The notes: generated by a model not told the origin, from the letters alone. A DNA stretch of 64,000 nt from Lutjanus erythropterus (GCA_020091685.1 CM034602.1:2860219-2924218); one strand, 5' to 3'; positions 26,101 through 41,100 are shown, counted from the first letter of the stretch. Numbers and translations: made by a program.

Positions 26101-29100
26101 AAAATGAAGAAGAAATGAACGAAGAAAAATTAAGTGGGTTGTGCGCTGTCATTTTTCAAGCTCGATGGGTGTGGAGGGGCGGCCCAGCGGCAGCCCGCCC
26201 TGCAGAGACCCGGCCTGTCCTCTCTGCTGAGCCCAGAGACTCGAGTAATGAAGACTGGGTCTGGAGGAGTAACGGGCACGGCTCTGCCACGTCAGCCAGA
26301 GCTGACCGCTGCCATTGCATCTGCAGTCAGTCTGCTGTTATCCAAACACAAGTTTTTCAATAATGACAGTATGTTTCATTAGTTTGAAGACATTTTGAGT
26401 TTGCAAAATAGACTTCATGATTGTGTCGACATTTTTGACTGCATTTTGCAGAATTGTAAATTTACATATAAAGCTTCTTGTTATTAATTAAATGATGTAT
26501 CATTACCTGCTGTCAGGTGGCCGTATATCTTCACATGCAGGTTTATGAAGTTGCTGTTCATGGGAACATCCTCACTTATTCTGTCCTCTGTCACCATGAT
26601 GGAAACCTCCTCATGAACCCCTTCCTCCTGCTGCAGTCATCGATTCACTTTTTTTCCTTTGAAGCCATTTTCATATCAAGACATTTCTTTATTTCAGTGA
26701 CAGTCAGCCCTCAGGTAATGCGGCATTGGCAGCACTTGTTTTTTCCCGTTTCTTTGCTGTAGCAGGTCTGACCGTTGACAGATTTTTCTGGAATGATCTG
26801 GCTGACTTTTTACACTTGGATTCCATTTTCGTGAATTATCACTTCCTGACATATGGGGCAGGAAGCGCAACCTTACATGGTATTATTCGGGCGTTATTTA
26901 TGCTAATTTACAAGTCTCGCACACGTGCACTCAGATATGCACAGGTGGATCATTTTCACAGTTATCTGTGGTTACGAGCGTTTGCTGAATGTGATGTGGC
27001 GTGTTTGTACGAGCCCTTCGTACGAACAAACGTGAGAGAAATTTAGGACAAGAATACAAAAAGGTTCTTGAATGAGGCCCATTAACTATGTCAGAGCTGT
27101 GTCAACCTCCTGGTGACACTAGAGAAAAAGTTAAGGGGATGTCTGAAATCTTTAGGATTCTTTGTCTGGGAGTCATGAATGTCCAGGGTTAGACATTAAC
27201 CAGGCCACCAGGTTTTATCCTCATACTGTGAGACTTACAGTTCCTTTTGCACCTTTGAGTTCAACATTGTGCAAAAATAGTGACCAGAACGCGTAGGTTT
27301 ATTATGAAAAAACAAAACAGCAACAGGAAGCAGAGGAATCATTAGGATTAGTCAGAATCCTAACCTCCTCACAGTCCTCTGAGGAGTGTGAATGCCTGAA
27401 CAAAATTCATTGCAATCCAGCAAAAACTCAAACTGAGAATTTCTTTATTGCACCACGTGTTCTCAGAAAAACTGGTGCAATATAACAAACTCCCTGTTCA
27501 TTTTAAAACCATGTTTCAGTGACGGTGAATGTACAGAGAGCGATGTAAAGCAGTAACACAGTAAACACCAGGCTCCTTCTTCATAACTCGTCTGGTGACT
27601 CCAGTGACTTTTTTTCTGGGAAGTGGCGTCTTTTCCGCTGTTGTGTCAGAGTGATTCAATGCCCTCCGCTGCCCTGACTTGTTTCAACACAACAGTGACT
27701 TCATCTCGCAAACGTCTTCCCACCGTCCTCGTCTGTCCCGCGCGGAGCCTGGCGGGCGTTCAGACTGAAAGGAAACCGTGTTATTATTGTGTCATTCAAC
27801 CGAGTCGTCCCACCGATGACAGCATGTGTGCTTACAAAAGAGCAGCTGAGGCCTTAATACTTTCTAACCTCCTTCCTCCTGACGGTGAATCCCTCTTCCA
27901 CGCTCGCTGCAGTCAAACGCCGGTGGACAATAAAGCTGAAGCCTGGACAAGTGCAGGCAGATCGAGACCGACAATATGAGGTTTAGATGTTGACAGGTGG
28001 AACAGCTTTTTATCTGGTTCGTGTGTTTCTGGTTGTTGATGTTGGTCGCTTCAAATGTTGGAGATCACACAGCTGAGGGATTTCTATTTTAAAATCTTTG
28101 TGCCACAAAACCTCTAACAACCAGATGTGTCACCAAAACACCAGAACACTGTTTGTTACTTAAAAAGAATTGTAAAAAGAAGAGATGAGAAGATGGATCG
28201 GATTCATCTGTGTATGTCCTGCTAGCCTAGCTTAGCACCAAGACTCAAAGCAGAACTGTTAATGGTGTAATATGAAGCAATTGCACGTCCAAAAAAGAAT
28301 ACTACAGCCAAAATAGCAAGTTGCAGCTGCAGGATATTGTCAGTACAATATTCTGCAGCTATTTTGTTAATTGATTAATCAGTCCCGTCATTTTTCAAGC
28401 AACAATTCCAAGTTTTCTGTGGTTCCAGGCTCTGTCATGGAAGGATTTTCTGTTTTTCTTTGTCATATGTGATAGTAAATTGAATATCTTTGGATTTAAG
28501 ACTCTTTGCTGCACAACACAAGTGATATGAAAGAGTTAGGTTGGTCTCTGGGAGACTTTTTACACATCACATTAATCAATTGTTTGTGATTAATAGGGGA
28601 AATGAGTGGTAAGGAAAATAATCATTTGCTGCAGATCTACTAATTTTCTTTCTTTTTATCCTTTACATTTGTCTTCAGTTCACATTTCAGTATTCTTTTT
28701 CCTCAGTCTTCTCTTTTTCATATGCTTTTTTTTCTATTTAAAATATGAATAACAACCAAATAAGGTGTATTTAACATACAGTTAAACAGTGGAAATGTTC
28801 ATCAGTCACAGTCATTGTGGTCAAGTAGGAAACCCAAACCCCAAACAGACTGAATGCCCTTCTTCCAAAAATCCTGTTTATGTTTTTTTTTTTTTTTTTT
28901 TTAGAAAATAAAAGATGTTTTTAAGGTTCTACAGTGGAAAGGAATATAAACCAAACAAGTGTTGATGTATTTGAAAACGGCGTTCATCAGTTTTCAAATG
29001 AACTCCTCGTTTATTCTAGTTATTTTCTTCAGTTTCACAGTACTTCTCTGGTCTCTCTGCTCCTTCATGTTGACCTCTCAGCTCAGGTGTGTCATTCTGG

Positions 29101-32100
29101 GACCTCCTGACATTCACACTGACCTCCAGAGCTCTGGGGCACCTCGTCAGTTTTTACCTGAGGACATGCTGATGGAGGCAGCGTGCCCGGTCTTGCCTCT
29201 GGTGTCAGATTACAGAGAAACAACAAGAACAACACACGGCTGAGAGAAAACCTGCTGGGCCGCCGCTGAGGAAGAGAAAGTGTTCTCCACATGTTGTTGT
29301 AATCGTCTGGAGAGGCATCATTAGCCTGATCCAGTCCAGACCAGAGAGGAAGGTTTCTGCCCTGCTGCGATGATTAGATGACACGAGCGGGAGAAACAGA
29401 TTTACTTTTTGATAAAACGCAGGACGAGGAGGAGGAAGTGAAGCCGGCGGTAATCCCGGCACTTTAGAATCACTCTGAGGGAGGATTAATCATTTAAGTC
29501 TGAATCAGATGGTGGAGTCACTGCCAAGTATGACCGAATCCCACAGCGCTGATTACACAGAGGAGACGTAACGAGAGGGCAGAGGAGAGGGAGTCTGCTG
29601 GGTCGAAGCCCGGCAGCTTTCAACACTCAAACTGCTGACAACACAGAACAAACTGACAGCCGGAGCCAGTTTTTATACAACACCTACGCTCTGCTGTCAG
29701 GATTCACAGAAAAACACTAAATCACTCCGTGCTGGTCGTAGGTCAGAGTTAAATTCCAGATGAAACGGCATTTCGAGAGCGTCCAGCTGCCATGTTGTGA
29801 TGTTCCTCTGAGTGGAACAGGATAGGAAGGCGGGGCACAGAATCTAATTTGATTATTGAAAAGTGGGCGTGTTATATCCCGATGTACCATGCTGTTACTA
29901 ACTAATGAATCTTTGCTCCGTCCGTATAAGTTGAAAACTGATTAATGGGTGGATGTCATGATATTACTGGTTGAAACTTGTTGGTTTAAGCCTGTATGAG
30001 TACACATCATATTTTGTTTTACGGGATGAAAACACGATTTTAATAGAAGAATATAAAGGAACTGATCTTTTTGGTATATTGTTAGGTGTACAATATGACC
30101 AGAGATGTTCATTATGAACAGAAAAAGGTATTAACAGTAATTTATTTTAAACTTTCCCTGAAAACAGGGCTGGACCCGACTCAGAATTTTGTCAGTTGAA
30201 TCAGATTTTTTATATTCCAAGCTGACAATGCCAGGATTCATCGGGATCAGATAATGAAAGAGTGTGGTGGACAGTCCCTGTGTGAAAATAATGCCTCATG
30301 CTCCCTGAACCAGAGTCCAGACCTGAACCCCACTGAGAATCTTTGGGAGGTGCTGGAGAAGACTTTACGCAGCGGTCCAACTCTCCCATCATCAGTACAA
30401 GATCTTGGTGAAAAATTAATGCAACTCTGGACAGAAATAAATGTTGTGACATTGCATAAGCTTATGGAGATGATGCAATGGTGAATGCGTGCCGTAATCA
30501 CAGCTAAAGGCGGCCCAACAAAATATGTGTGAGACTTTTCTTCCAGTTCCAGGAAGCTTTTATTTTGAAAGTCAGCTGTTTCTGTGACCATCCTGTGTGA
30601 CCCTGAATGAACTGTCCTGACATGGTGACCGCTCGCTGCCTATCTGCTGCTTCCACCACCTCTAAAACAAACAAACACAGTTTGTCCTGAATTTCACCAC
30701 AGAGCTGCTATCAGAGAGATTCTGACCCACATCCAGCTGTTCACCGGCCTCTCCACCTCTGTCCCCATATTCATTTCCTCTCTGCTCGTCCACAGGAAGT
30801 GATGCTCAGTGTAGAGCTTGTCACTGTCCCAGCTTCAGTCATTACTTTTACTTCATCTTTTGTTCATTACAGACACCCTCCTCCTTCATATACTGCAGAA
30901 ATTAAATGCGGATTTTACTGTTTACTGTCGCAATGGCTGCTTGTTTCTACTTGTAGAAACTCGTCGTGTCTGTACTGGATTTATTTCAGAATAATTACTT
31001 AGAAAACTAATTGGAAAAATAGCAAAAATGTGATCAGTGACGGAGGTGCAGGAACACACTGAAAACAAACTACTGCAGACGATGAATTCTATCATTCATG
31101 AATCAGTTTTTCTGTCTGAATCTCCCAAAGGTCAAAATCAGAGAGCAGAGAACAAAGACGAGCTTCAGGTTGTTCTTGTTCTAACCGATGATGTAAATCT
31201 CTGAATACAGGAGGGACGAGGAGGAGTCACAGAGGAGGCGACGCTGCAGCTTGTAACTGAGGGTGTAAAGATAAAAGTTTTATTTGTGATGTCACTGAGG
31301 ATCAGAGGTCACAGATCATCCCATTTACATCGATCTGTCTCAGACAGTGCAGGGTGGTGGAACACATGGAGCCTTTAGGGGTCTGTTAGTGACCCAGAAG
31401 CCAAATGTGAGTTTAGTAACTGGACACCTGAAGAGGCCACATGGAGCTCATTGACCTGTTAGCCCTCAGACTGCTTCTACTGAGGCTGAGAAACCAAATA
31501 AACACCAACAAACCAAACACACACATTCATTTATCTGAAGTTTCTCATCTGCAACGTTCCAGAGTAAAAGCTTCTCTGATAAGTTAACAAACAAACCTCT
31601 TTCCAACAATTCCAACATTCAAATTCATAATTCAGATGCTGTACCCGTGTTGAAGCTGCAAAGTTGTAATCCTGAGGCCTTTTGGCGAAGTTACTCCGAG
31701 AACGCAGAACAGAGAGTGTTTTTGTTCTCCCTGGAACACGTTGCCTGTGATTTTTAATGAATTATTGAATTATAGAAAAGAAACTTTGTTTTGCAATTTT
31801 CACTTGGTCCTGCAGTTTCATTGCGAAAAATGGCTAAAAGCATTGCAGCATGCATTGCAATTTAGAGAAGCCGAAGTGAAATCAGGAATTTTAGGCCACA
31901 ACAATCCCCAAAAAAAGGCCTCTGAAATCCTGGAGGGGCTGAATAACTCCAGAGCACTGTGAAGTCCAAAAGTCAGAATTTATTTTAAAAAACATGCACT
32001 GCAATTCAGTACAATTTTTGCATGCAATCATTTCCAAATTTCACAACATGTTTTTATCTAATAAAATATTTGGTTTCAATCCACATTCATTGGTGTTTAG

Positions 32101-35100
32101 CTTTTCAAAAACATTTTGACTTAAGAAGGTTGAGTTATTAAAAAGAGAGTTATTGTGAGAGTTATTTCATAAAGTCTCCAAAGTACTGGAGATCCTTGAA
32201 TAATACATAATGATGTTTTCTATACCTTAAAAGTGATGAATACATTAATTCATTAGTGAACATTATCCAGTAATATATTTTATTCTGAAGTTGGATTTGT
32301 CTGAGCTGCTCCTAAATGCATCAGGACGTCAAATACCAACGTTTTAGGTTTGTAAAGCAAGACAATGAGAGAAATGAAAGACATACAGACAGGAGGCTGC
32401 AGTAAAAGTACTTAAGTATTTCTTCCACCTCTGGTCTTGGGTGTAAAGCTCCAGTGTCCGTCTGCAGGGCGTCGTTGAGTGTTCATGCATATGTGAGGGT
32501 TCACGTTTAGCACATCATCTCTGTATAAATAAAGATTAACAGTGTTTGTAATAAATGTTGTGATGTCACGCTGACACAGGGTGAAGAACATGCGTGTTTA
32601 TCCTGCAGATAAACAGCTGAGTGCAGACAGATGTTCCTCTGAGCGGATCTCAGCCTCCTCACGACTTCACAGATGCTTTGTGGAGAAACTGAGAGACGCC
32701 GATGAGTCAGGAGGCTGTGATACGTGACAAATGTTTCTTTTATTGTTTCCCAACAAACCACCTCTGATGAAAGAGTGTGGAGCAATAATACCACAACGGA
32801 AAAGTACCCCTTACTTCGGGGGGATTTTCATTTTATTTCTCTCTGTAGATTTTCATTGAGTAACTAATTTCTTTACTAAAATTGTTAATATGAAGTTTTT
32901 CCTTTCCTTTCGTTTTGTCATCGAGATGAAAAACAGCTGCTTTTCTGACAAGTTCATGTTTCGTAATGAAAGATATTTGCTGGAGGTCAATGGGACACTT
33001 TAAAAACAGTTTTTTTAACAGCCGACAGGTTTTATAGAAAAAATATTAGCACTAGTGCTGAAACAATAAGTCAATTTATCAAATAGTCAGTTAACAAAAA
33101 AATGTATCTGCAAATATTTTGAGATTTGATGGATCCTTAAAGTCACTTTTCAAACAAAAATACCAGACATTCTCTATTTCTACCTTTTTAAATGTGATTA
33201 GTTCTTTTCCTTCTGTTACATCTATGTTTTCACTTTAGATTTTAACTATTTTTATTTGTTATGAGGGTTTTTTATTTATTCTTAAAGTTTTACTGTCTTA
33301 AGATTTTTGAACTGTTGTCAAAACCACCAATTTGAAGATATCAACTAACAGTAAATGACTGAGAAAGTTGTTAATTTCTTCATCAATACTGAAAATCATT
33401 ACCTTCAAGCCAGTAAAACGTGAGATATTTTGCTTGGAAAATAAAAGTACTCATGTAAAATATTGATGTGCTTGAGTTTTCCTCCAGTACAGACCTGAAG
33501 TAAAGGTTCTTTGTCACTGACTGTACTGTGTTCTCCTCCTCTGCAGGCTGACGGCTCAGAGGAGCATCGAGGATGCTGAGGAGGTGGAGAGGGAGCGTCG
33601 GCGAAGAGCTCGGGAGGCTTCACGCTGGACAAACGGCGGCTCGTCATCCGGAGAGTTTTCACCAGATAACGAGACACTGGCTGAGGAGAACATGTAAGTA
33701 GAGACAAACATTACTTCCATTTCTGTCTAAAACTTATGCATCGACAAAAAAACACATACACTGCATTTTCAGTGGCTCCTTCACAATAAAAGCCTCCTTG
33801 TTTTTCACAAGTTGAACACTTTGATTGTGAAATAGCAGCAGCAGGAAATGTTGTGTTTGCATTAACTTGTGTTTTCACTTGTGGATGTTGCTGTAATCAA
33901 GTGAAAATCAGGCCTGCCTCCAAAATGTCAAGATAAAACAGCCTTGTTTTAAATTTGGGGACTGTGCATTGTTTAAATAATGAGGTTGAATACTTGGCTG
34001 AATACGTAGAAGAGAGATCTGAGATCTAAAAATATATTTTAAAAAAACTATGAGACACATTATATCAGTGGAAATTTGTTTAAGGACGGAAACATTATTG
34101 CTCCGTCTCGCCATGAAAAAAAAATGCAAATATGACATCAAACAGTGGTTGAATTCCTCATACATGTAATCATGGGAACCCAGGAAGTTATTAAGTGCAG
34201 AACATTTTTCATTTACTTCCCTCATGTCCAACGACTTCCTGTACGAGCTGCTAACTGTGTGATTTTTCTGGTGATAACTTTAAAGAATTTGTCGTTGTGT
34301 GTCCCAGCGGTGAAACTCAAATCTTTCCCTCCTGCTCGCTGCTCCTCGTCGTACGCTCGCTGGTTTACGGGGTTTCACGGATGTCTGGTTACATAAAACA
34401 AATGTTTCCACTGGGAAAAGCTACAAACAAGCTCTTCCCTCCCGTCGTGTCGATGTGAAGACGAACACACAGCTGCCTTCTCATTACACAACCCCCGAAG
34501 AATGTTTACTACAGAGCGTCTCCAGGGAAAACCACCACCATGTCAAAGCTTGAGCCGACTTTTTAATCTCAGACCTGTAATGACAGCTTACGCCTCGAAC
34601 ACCTTCACCTCCGTCACATCACAGGCTCAGCTGCTCTCGGGATGCGGTGACTCGTCCTGAGGTGTGTCAGCGGCAGCCTGTAATTGAAGGGTCGTCTGTA
34701 CGAGACGCGGCGGTGATGTAATGCCGTTTTGAAATCCCTGAAGTTTGCGGCCTGATTTCCTGCCTCAGAGGAGGTCAGAGGTCAAAGAGCTGGAGCTTGA
34801 AGCCACGGATGTTGGTTGAAGTAACCATCAATCGTCTGCACAAGATGTTTATCAAGGAGGCCATCAGACGAGTCTAAATCTGATCAACAAACAGTTCGTC
34901 TCCTCCCGACTTTCTGTCTGCTTTAAGCCCATTTCTTCCTACTGAAGACGTAAAACATCTCACAAATATACTTTTCATTTTTAAAAAAGGTTCAGTAATT
35001 TCTTAAAACAGCTGCTCACTGTTTTTTTCCAACAAACAGGAGGAAATAGTGCAATTTTTGGGGACTATTTTCAGCGGCGGATTAATCCACATTTGGTGCT

Positions 35101-38100
35101 TTAGTGAGCATTTGGGGCAGCAGGACTGGAGCCACATGTGGCTCTTTTTAAACATTCCTAAACATGAGTTGTAAGTCTTAAGTCTTTGCACTCAAGTCCC
35201 ACGTAAAGTCTCGAGTCCCAAGTCCAAGTTTCATGTCATGTCTTCACCAGATGTAACGACATTTTAACAACAGAGCCTCAACTTAACCGTTCTTTTTTCA
35301 TATGAAGTTGGAAATTGTTGCATCTCGTCTGTAATTTTTCAACCGTCACATTTGCCATACTACATTCTGTTTTTGACCACTTCATAGTTTTTGCACGTGA
35401 ACGGACTGATCTTTCGTGTAATTCTTGTCCAACTGGAGCTCAGACTGCTCTCTGATTGGTTCAGACAAAGTGGATCTGGGGAATTAAGTGCTGACTTGCA
35501 CAGAAAGGATATTGCTGATGTTGGTTGATTCATGAAAAGAAAGGAAATCACACTTTTGAAATCACAAGTCTAAAGGCACAACTTCAAGTGAAGACAAACA
35601 ATATCCAATGAAATCATCTACACTGTATTCTATTTTAAACAAACTTCTAGCCTGAAAGTGAGGCACATTATAGTTTTGGTTTGGTTGTCAGAACCTCCAC
35701 TGACTCACTCCTGTCAGGAATCCGTCCAGGTGTCGGCTTCACAGCGGACGCGCAGACAACATCGCCGCTCGTTAAGGCTGATTACCCGCCGAGAGATCAG
35801 GCAGAGACTCCCATCATGCAGCGGGGGCTCTGCCAGCCTCCAGAGCGTCTTAATCATCTGGGGAATGTTGAGTGAATTCCTTTCTGCCAGCTCCTGGGAA
35901 CACAAAACACACTTTGATTACTTTCATTCAGCGGGAGGAACAGCCTGTGATAACTGTGATGATAAGTTCACTCAATCAACACTTAATTAATATTCAACAC
36001 AGCTCACACACTAAATAACAATTAATTAGATTAAACTGCATGTGAAGAGGACGGGGTGGATGGACGGACAAAGTGTGAGACTTCTTTGTTATGGTAACCA
36101 TGACAACAACAGTCCCCTTACCTTAATGAAGAAGTTATTAAAATCCAAACCACCATGTTGTTTTCTAATCTAAACTAAGTACACGGTGAAATGATTTACT
36201 GTTTTACCAACTACTAATCTTCTTGAGATAAACTTAAAGCTTTGCATTTTAGAAACTCAAAACATTGTGTTTAAAAACATATTGAGTAAATTCATTGAAG
36301 TGAAAGTAAATGTTAAAACTTCAAAAAGTCATTCTGGAGGGCAGTTACAAACTCTTTTCTTTCTCATTTAATTCAGAGTAGAAATTAAATGTATTCCAAA
36401 ATGATCACAGTTATCAGTATTGCAGTGATACACACTGAAATCATGTCATCAGGTTTTAAACTGGGACAAAATTAACATTTTAAACTTTAATATTGCAGTT
36501 TATCATGAAGTATAACTGTTTTATTCCTAATTAAGGGGACCTGTTGGAAATAAAGCAAAAAAATTAGCTCTTGCTCTCTGTTTGGTTCAACAGAAGCAGG
36601 TCCTAAAAACAAAGGACTCACCTTTGCACATCTGGCAGGTAGAAACACGTGGCTGCATGTTTCTTTCTTGATCCGCAGGTTAGACAGTTAGATTTAGATC
36701 AAATTGAATATAATGTTCATAAATATGTTTCCATTAATCTATAATCACCTGAAAATAAAACAAAAAACTGTTTTCATTGCCTTAGAATGAGACGTTTATA
36801 TCTATAGAAGGTTTTTTTTATAATAGAGGCCGCCATGTTTTGAGGACATGCGAGGTTCTCCTACACACTTCAAGTTCACTGTTAGAAATCACTAAAGCCT
36901 ACACTCTCAAAAAAAAGTCTTAAAGTCTTGGAAAAATGTCAAATCTTGGTGCTTAGTGTGATAGATGCTAAAAGTAATTTTTTACATTTAGTCTTTTGAT
37001 ATTAATAAAAGATTTTAGAGTGGTGTCTGCATCATGTAGAGCAGTGATGAGTTCACAGAAAAACAGACAAAATAACACAAAAACAGGACGCTGAGGGGAA
37101 AAATCAATAAAGATTTATTTATGTAAAAACAGGCATGGACCTCAGCGGTCCACACAGCCATGGATGAGTAGAGGAACATATTTTTGTGTTTAATCTTCAT
37201 CCTGTTTTGATAACTGCAGTGTCATTTATGTTGATGATTTTTACACCAAATTGTAACCTTGGAAAACATTCGATGCTCGATGCTTAGAAAGTGTTATAAG
37301 ATAGAAAATATTGTCATTTTTATTATTTTGTAGGAAATATAATAAAATCATCAAATATGGCAGCTATCATTCAAACTATGATGCGTGCAGGAATCTATGG
37401 GACGTTAACATGAATAAATATGCAAACAGTTGTTTGGTTACAGTTAAATTACTTGGTTATGTTTAGGAAAAGATCATGTTTTTCAAGATAAAGTTTGTTA
37501 TGCAAGTTAAGTTACACAACTTTCATAACTCATGAAATGAGTTGGGTTTAACAGACTGCGAGGATACGTTTCAGCTGTTAAACTGTGAGAACATACATGA
37601 GGATTTTATCTTGATGGTGCTGATGGAGGAGCTGCCTCATCTCTGCAGATTAAGAATATCCACACCAAGAGACATGATATTATGATATAAGACAACTAGA
37701 GTCGTCCTGAGAATATCCTGAATACGGTGACGATGATTCCAGATTATTTTAACGTGTTCAGTGTTTTTGTCGCCTCACTGAACGCCTCCCTGCAGCCGCT
37801 CTGATCCTCTGTTTACTGAAGCACAGGGAGGTTCATTACTAAAATCACTTAATGCCTTTTGACGGACAGAAACTGAGCTCAGATCTGCTGTCAGGAGCCC
37901 AACCATCACTTCTAAAGTGACTTAGCTCAGGACCAGTGACCTTTGACCTTTCCGAGAGTAAGATCAGCAAGTTAAATCTCCACCAGGAGAGACCTTCTCC
38001 TAAAACCCCCAACTAAGTGAGGCGTGACTTGGTAAAGGACAGCAGGAAAAGCGCCAGATTTGTCATTTCTCCACAGCGTATCTGCACCCACCCTCAAGAC

Positions 38101-41100
38101 CTCCTCACAAAACTTGATATATAGTCCAAACTTTCCCACCACATAGGATCAAAACAGAAAAAGAAACTATGGGACATCATACAAAATATGACAGCAAACC
38201 ATCGGGAAAGCCCAGAGTGCTCAAAACCTAAAGAGGACACCAAGAAAGTGGATTGGATCCAGTTTAGCTCACAGTTAAGGTCACCTGAGGAGCTCACAAT
38301 TAGCTCACGTGATCTCAGACACCCTGTAATCATCACCTCTGGTTACATTCTGCCGTACATACAGTGTTTTTTGTTCCATACCTGTGGACACACACATGCA
38401 CAGTCCACAAGTTCAGTCCACTTCATCATACATTCTTTACAGACGTCCACAAAGAGTTCAGTGCCGAGCCTCGTGGACATGAAATTTATCTCACTCAGAC
38501 GTTTGTGGCTGTGCAGATGTGGAAAAGTTTTCAACGTCTTTTCGCTTTCTTTCTTTGAAGATTGTGAAAATGGCTCCTGAGGTCAAAACCAAACCATTAT
38601 GTGCTTCTCTTTTATGCCAGCAGTTGATACATGTAATGATAACAGTATAGATTAATTTATTTGAATTTGAGCGTAGTTTAAGTTTTCTATTTGAAACTCT
38701 GAACACCTGTGGCTGTTTCTCATTAGCTGACCCTTCTTTCCTGTCTCGTCCTCAGGTATGACGGCGACCTGAAGCCGAGGAGCTCTCCGTCTCTAGAGGA
38801 GGACGAAGGCTTCAGCGACTGGACTCAGCGCAGAGAAAGACGGAGGCAGCAGCGCCTGCAGGAGCTCAGCCAGGGAGGCGAGGAGGACGAGGACGAAGAG
38901 GAGGTCATGATAAACAAACCCGTAAAGACCGTCCAGGCCTCGGTCACGTCCTCCAGCCGACTGCAGAGACAAGAGCAGGAAGAGGAGGACAGAAGCAAGA
39001 TGGAGATGGAGAGAAGGAAGGAACGTGAGGAGGAGGAGGAGATTCGAGCTGAGAGGATGAGGAGGGAGAAAGAGAGGGAGGAGGAGGAGAAGAGGAAGAG
39101 AGAGGAGGGGATGACCAGGAGGAGGGAGGACATTCAGAGACCAAATCCAGAGGTAACAATTCTTCAATGAACAACTGTCATGTTTTACAGCTTTAATTCA
39201 TTCTAGACAAGTCCAAGTCAAGTTTCTAGTCATTCAAAACAAGTCAGGGTCAATCTTTAGAAGACAAGTCCTTAGTTCTATGAGACAAGTCAAAGATGAG
39301 TCTGTGTTAAGTTTTAAGTAATTCAAATCAAGTCTCAGGACGTCTGAGACAGGACAAGATCATTTGTCAAGTTATTTGAGACAAGCCCAAGTTAATTTTA
39401 AGTATACAAGTCAAAGTATTTAAGACAGGTCTAAGTCAATAACTTGAGACAAGTCTAAAATTAAGTCTCAAATTCTTCAGGTTAAGTGCAAGTCAAGTTC
39501 AAATTATTTAAGACAAGTCCAAGTGAGAAGTCCTTCAGCACAAGACCACATAAAGTCACAAGTCTTTATAAGCAGATAAGTAGAGGGTGTTTAAAGTCTC
39601 TGGCAGCTGAAAAAACTTTTCATGTTCAGGTGGAGAAAAGAAAAGAAGTTAAAATCTCCTACACATCCAAGGTCGTCCTTCACCAAGAGCCAAAACACGA
39701 CAACACCAACGGAGACACAACCAATGAGGAAGTGACATCATGCAGGAGCAGCAAGACAAAAAGGTTCACCAGGTGTGTTGTGTGTTTTATTCATGACTGT
39801 ACTGAATACTTAGTTTTGTAAAAAAAAAAAAAAAAAAAGGCAAATATTTAACCTTTATCAGCCATTACACAGTTTCAGCCATATTGTACAATGGATTCCA
39901 ACACATGTGAGCTGATTTACACGTAAAGGACATTTTCTTTTTGTGTTGGGTTTAAACCTCTGACTGACCTCTGACAGTGTTGTTTTCTATCATCACTGCT
40001 CTGATTGCATAAAAGTCAACCTTTCCCTGAAATTAGTTTTAAGAAATAGCAATGTATCACCTTTTCTGCAGTATTGCAATAATTTCAATATATTGATCAT
40101 TATATATTTATATATACCATCAGCTAATTTCTTCAGACTCCTGGCTGGTAAATTAGTTAGCCTTTCATTTGCAAATTTCTTTAACCGCTATCAATACGAA
40201 ATAACCAACCTGATCCATGCAGCTTTGCTAACTTACAGCTAGCTGGCTAACCTTTGCTTGCTTTCTCAATATAATTCTATTGCTAGCCAAATACTATCTG
40301 AGTGAATTCTGGCTAGCTTGTCAAATAATGTCACCAGGTAATGTGCTTCATGATACGGCCAGTGGTGTCATTAATAACAAGGATTTTCTTAAAATTCCAC
40401 ATAGTACTTTTAATATTTAAAAAACCTCTGTGTGTGTGCAGCAGAGGCATGGAGCCGGAGGAGGCGGAGGCCATCCTGGAGACGGAGCAGCGTCTGGAGA
40501 AGATTCGACAGAGCCTCCAGCAGAAGGAGAGCCAGGAGCTGGAGCAGCTGAGACACCGACAGGCCGAGGCCGAGCAGGAGCTGGAGGAGCTGAAGAAGAG
40601 GAGGGAGGAGAGACGTCGAGTCCGGGAGGAAGAGGAGCGCCGGAGGGAGGAGGAAGAGCATGAACGGCTGGCAAAAGAGGAGGTGACTCTCACTACAGCC
40701 TTAAAATATTTGTAGAGTTTTTGGATATTTCAACATGAATGGAAGGAGGAAACCACTGCCAGTCAAACAGGTTTATTTTGAGTGAAGTTTAAGCTTCCTC
40801 TGTCTGTAAAAAAATCTTATTGGCTGCTAAACTAGTGAAAGTCGAGTTTATGAGCCTGTTAAAAGAAAGAAAAACCTCCATGATTTTGTTGAAGCTCCAT
40901 CAAATCATGAAATCTCCAGTAATTTGACAGTGAACTATGAGGTATTGAAGAAAGTGGAAGCTCAGCTTGCTTAGCTGCCAAATGATCGAATGCAGGTATC
41001 ACTTGACTGGAGAAGTTTCAGTACTTCTAGTTATTTCATTTGAAATCTTCAAGGTATCAAAGTACTGATTACCTGCCCCAAACATGTCTAATACAATGAT

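Larger units (their letters stand above)
20118..33546 (+). other. lsp1 intron 1 (13.4 kb)
   Basis: No coding exon is needed here because exons 1 and 2 join in phase. It contains the Tc1 relic (30212-30532), dispersed repeats (21590-21770, 26040-26110, 28330-28640, 33052-33200), a T homopolymer (28883-28902), a GC-richer island at about 26155-26330 of unknown nature, and a repeat-like block at 26520-27080. As the first long intron it is the likeliest place for enhancers, but no specific one can be claimed. Confidence 0.7.

Noticed and set aside
26726..27046. 106-residue open frame in lsp1 intron 1
   Set aside because: No recognisable domain; the interval looks like a dispersed repeat and lies in an intron whose flanking exons already join in phase.
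38793..39174. Leu/Ser-rich open frames on the minus strand
   Set aside because: They are the antisense of the E/R/K-rich lsp1 exon 3 and have no family motifs.
40331..40693. Ser/Arg-rich and Pro/Ala-rich open frames in other frames of lsp1 exon 5
   Set aside because: Low-complexity shadows of the charged helix on both strands.
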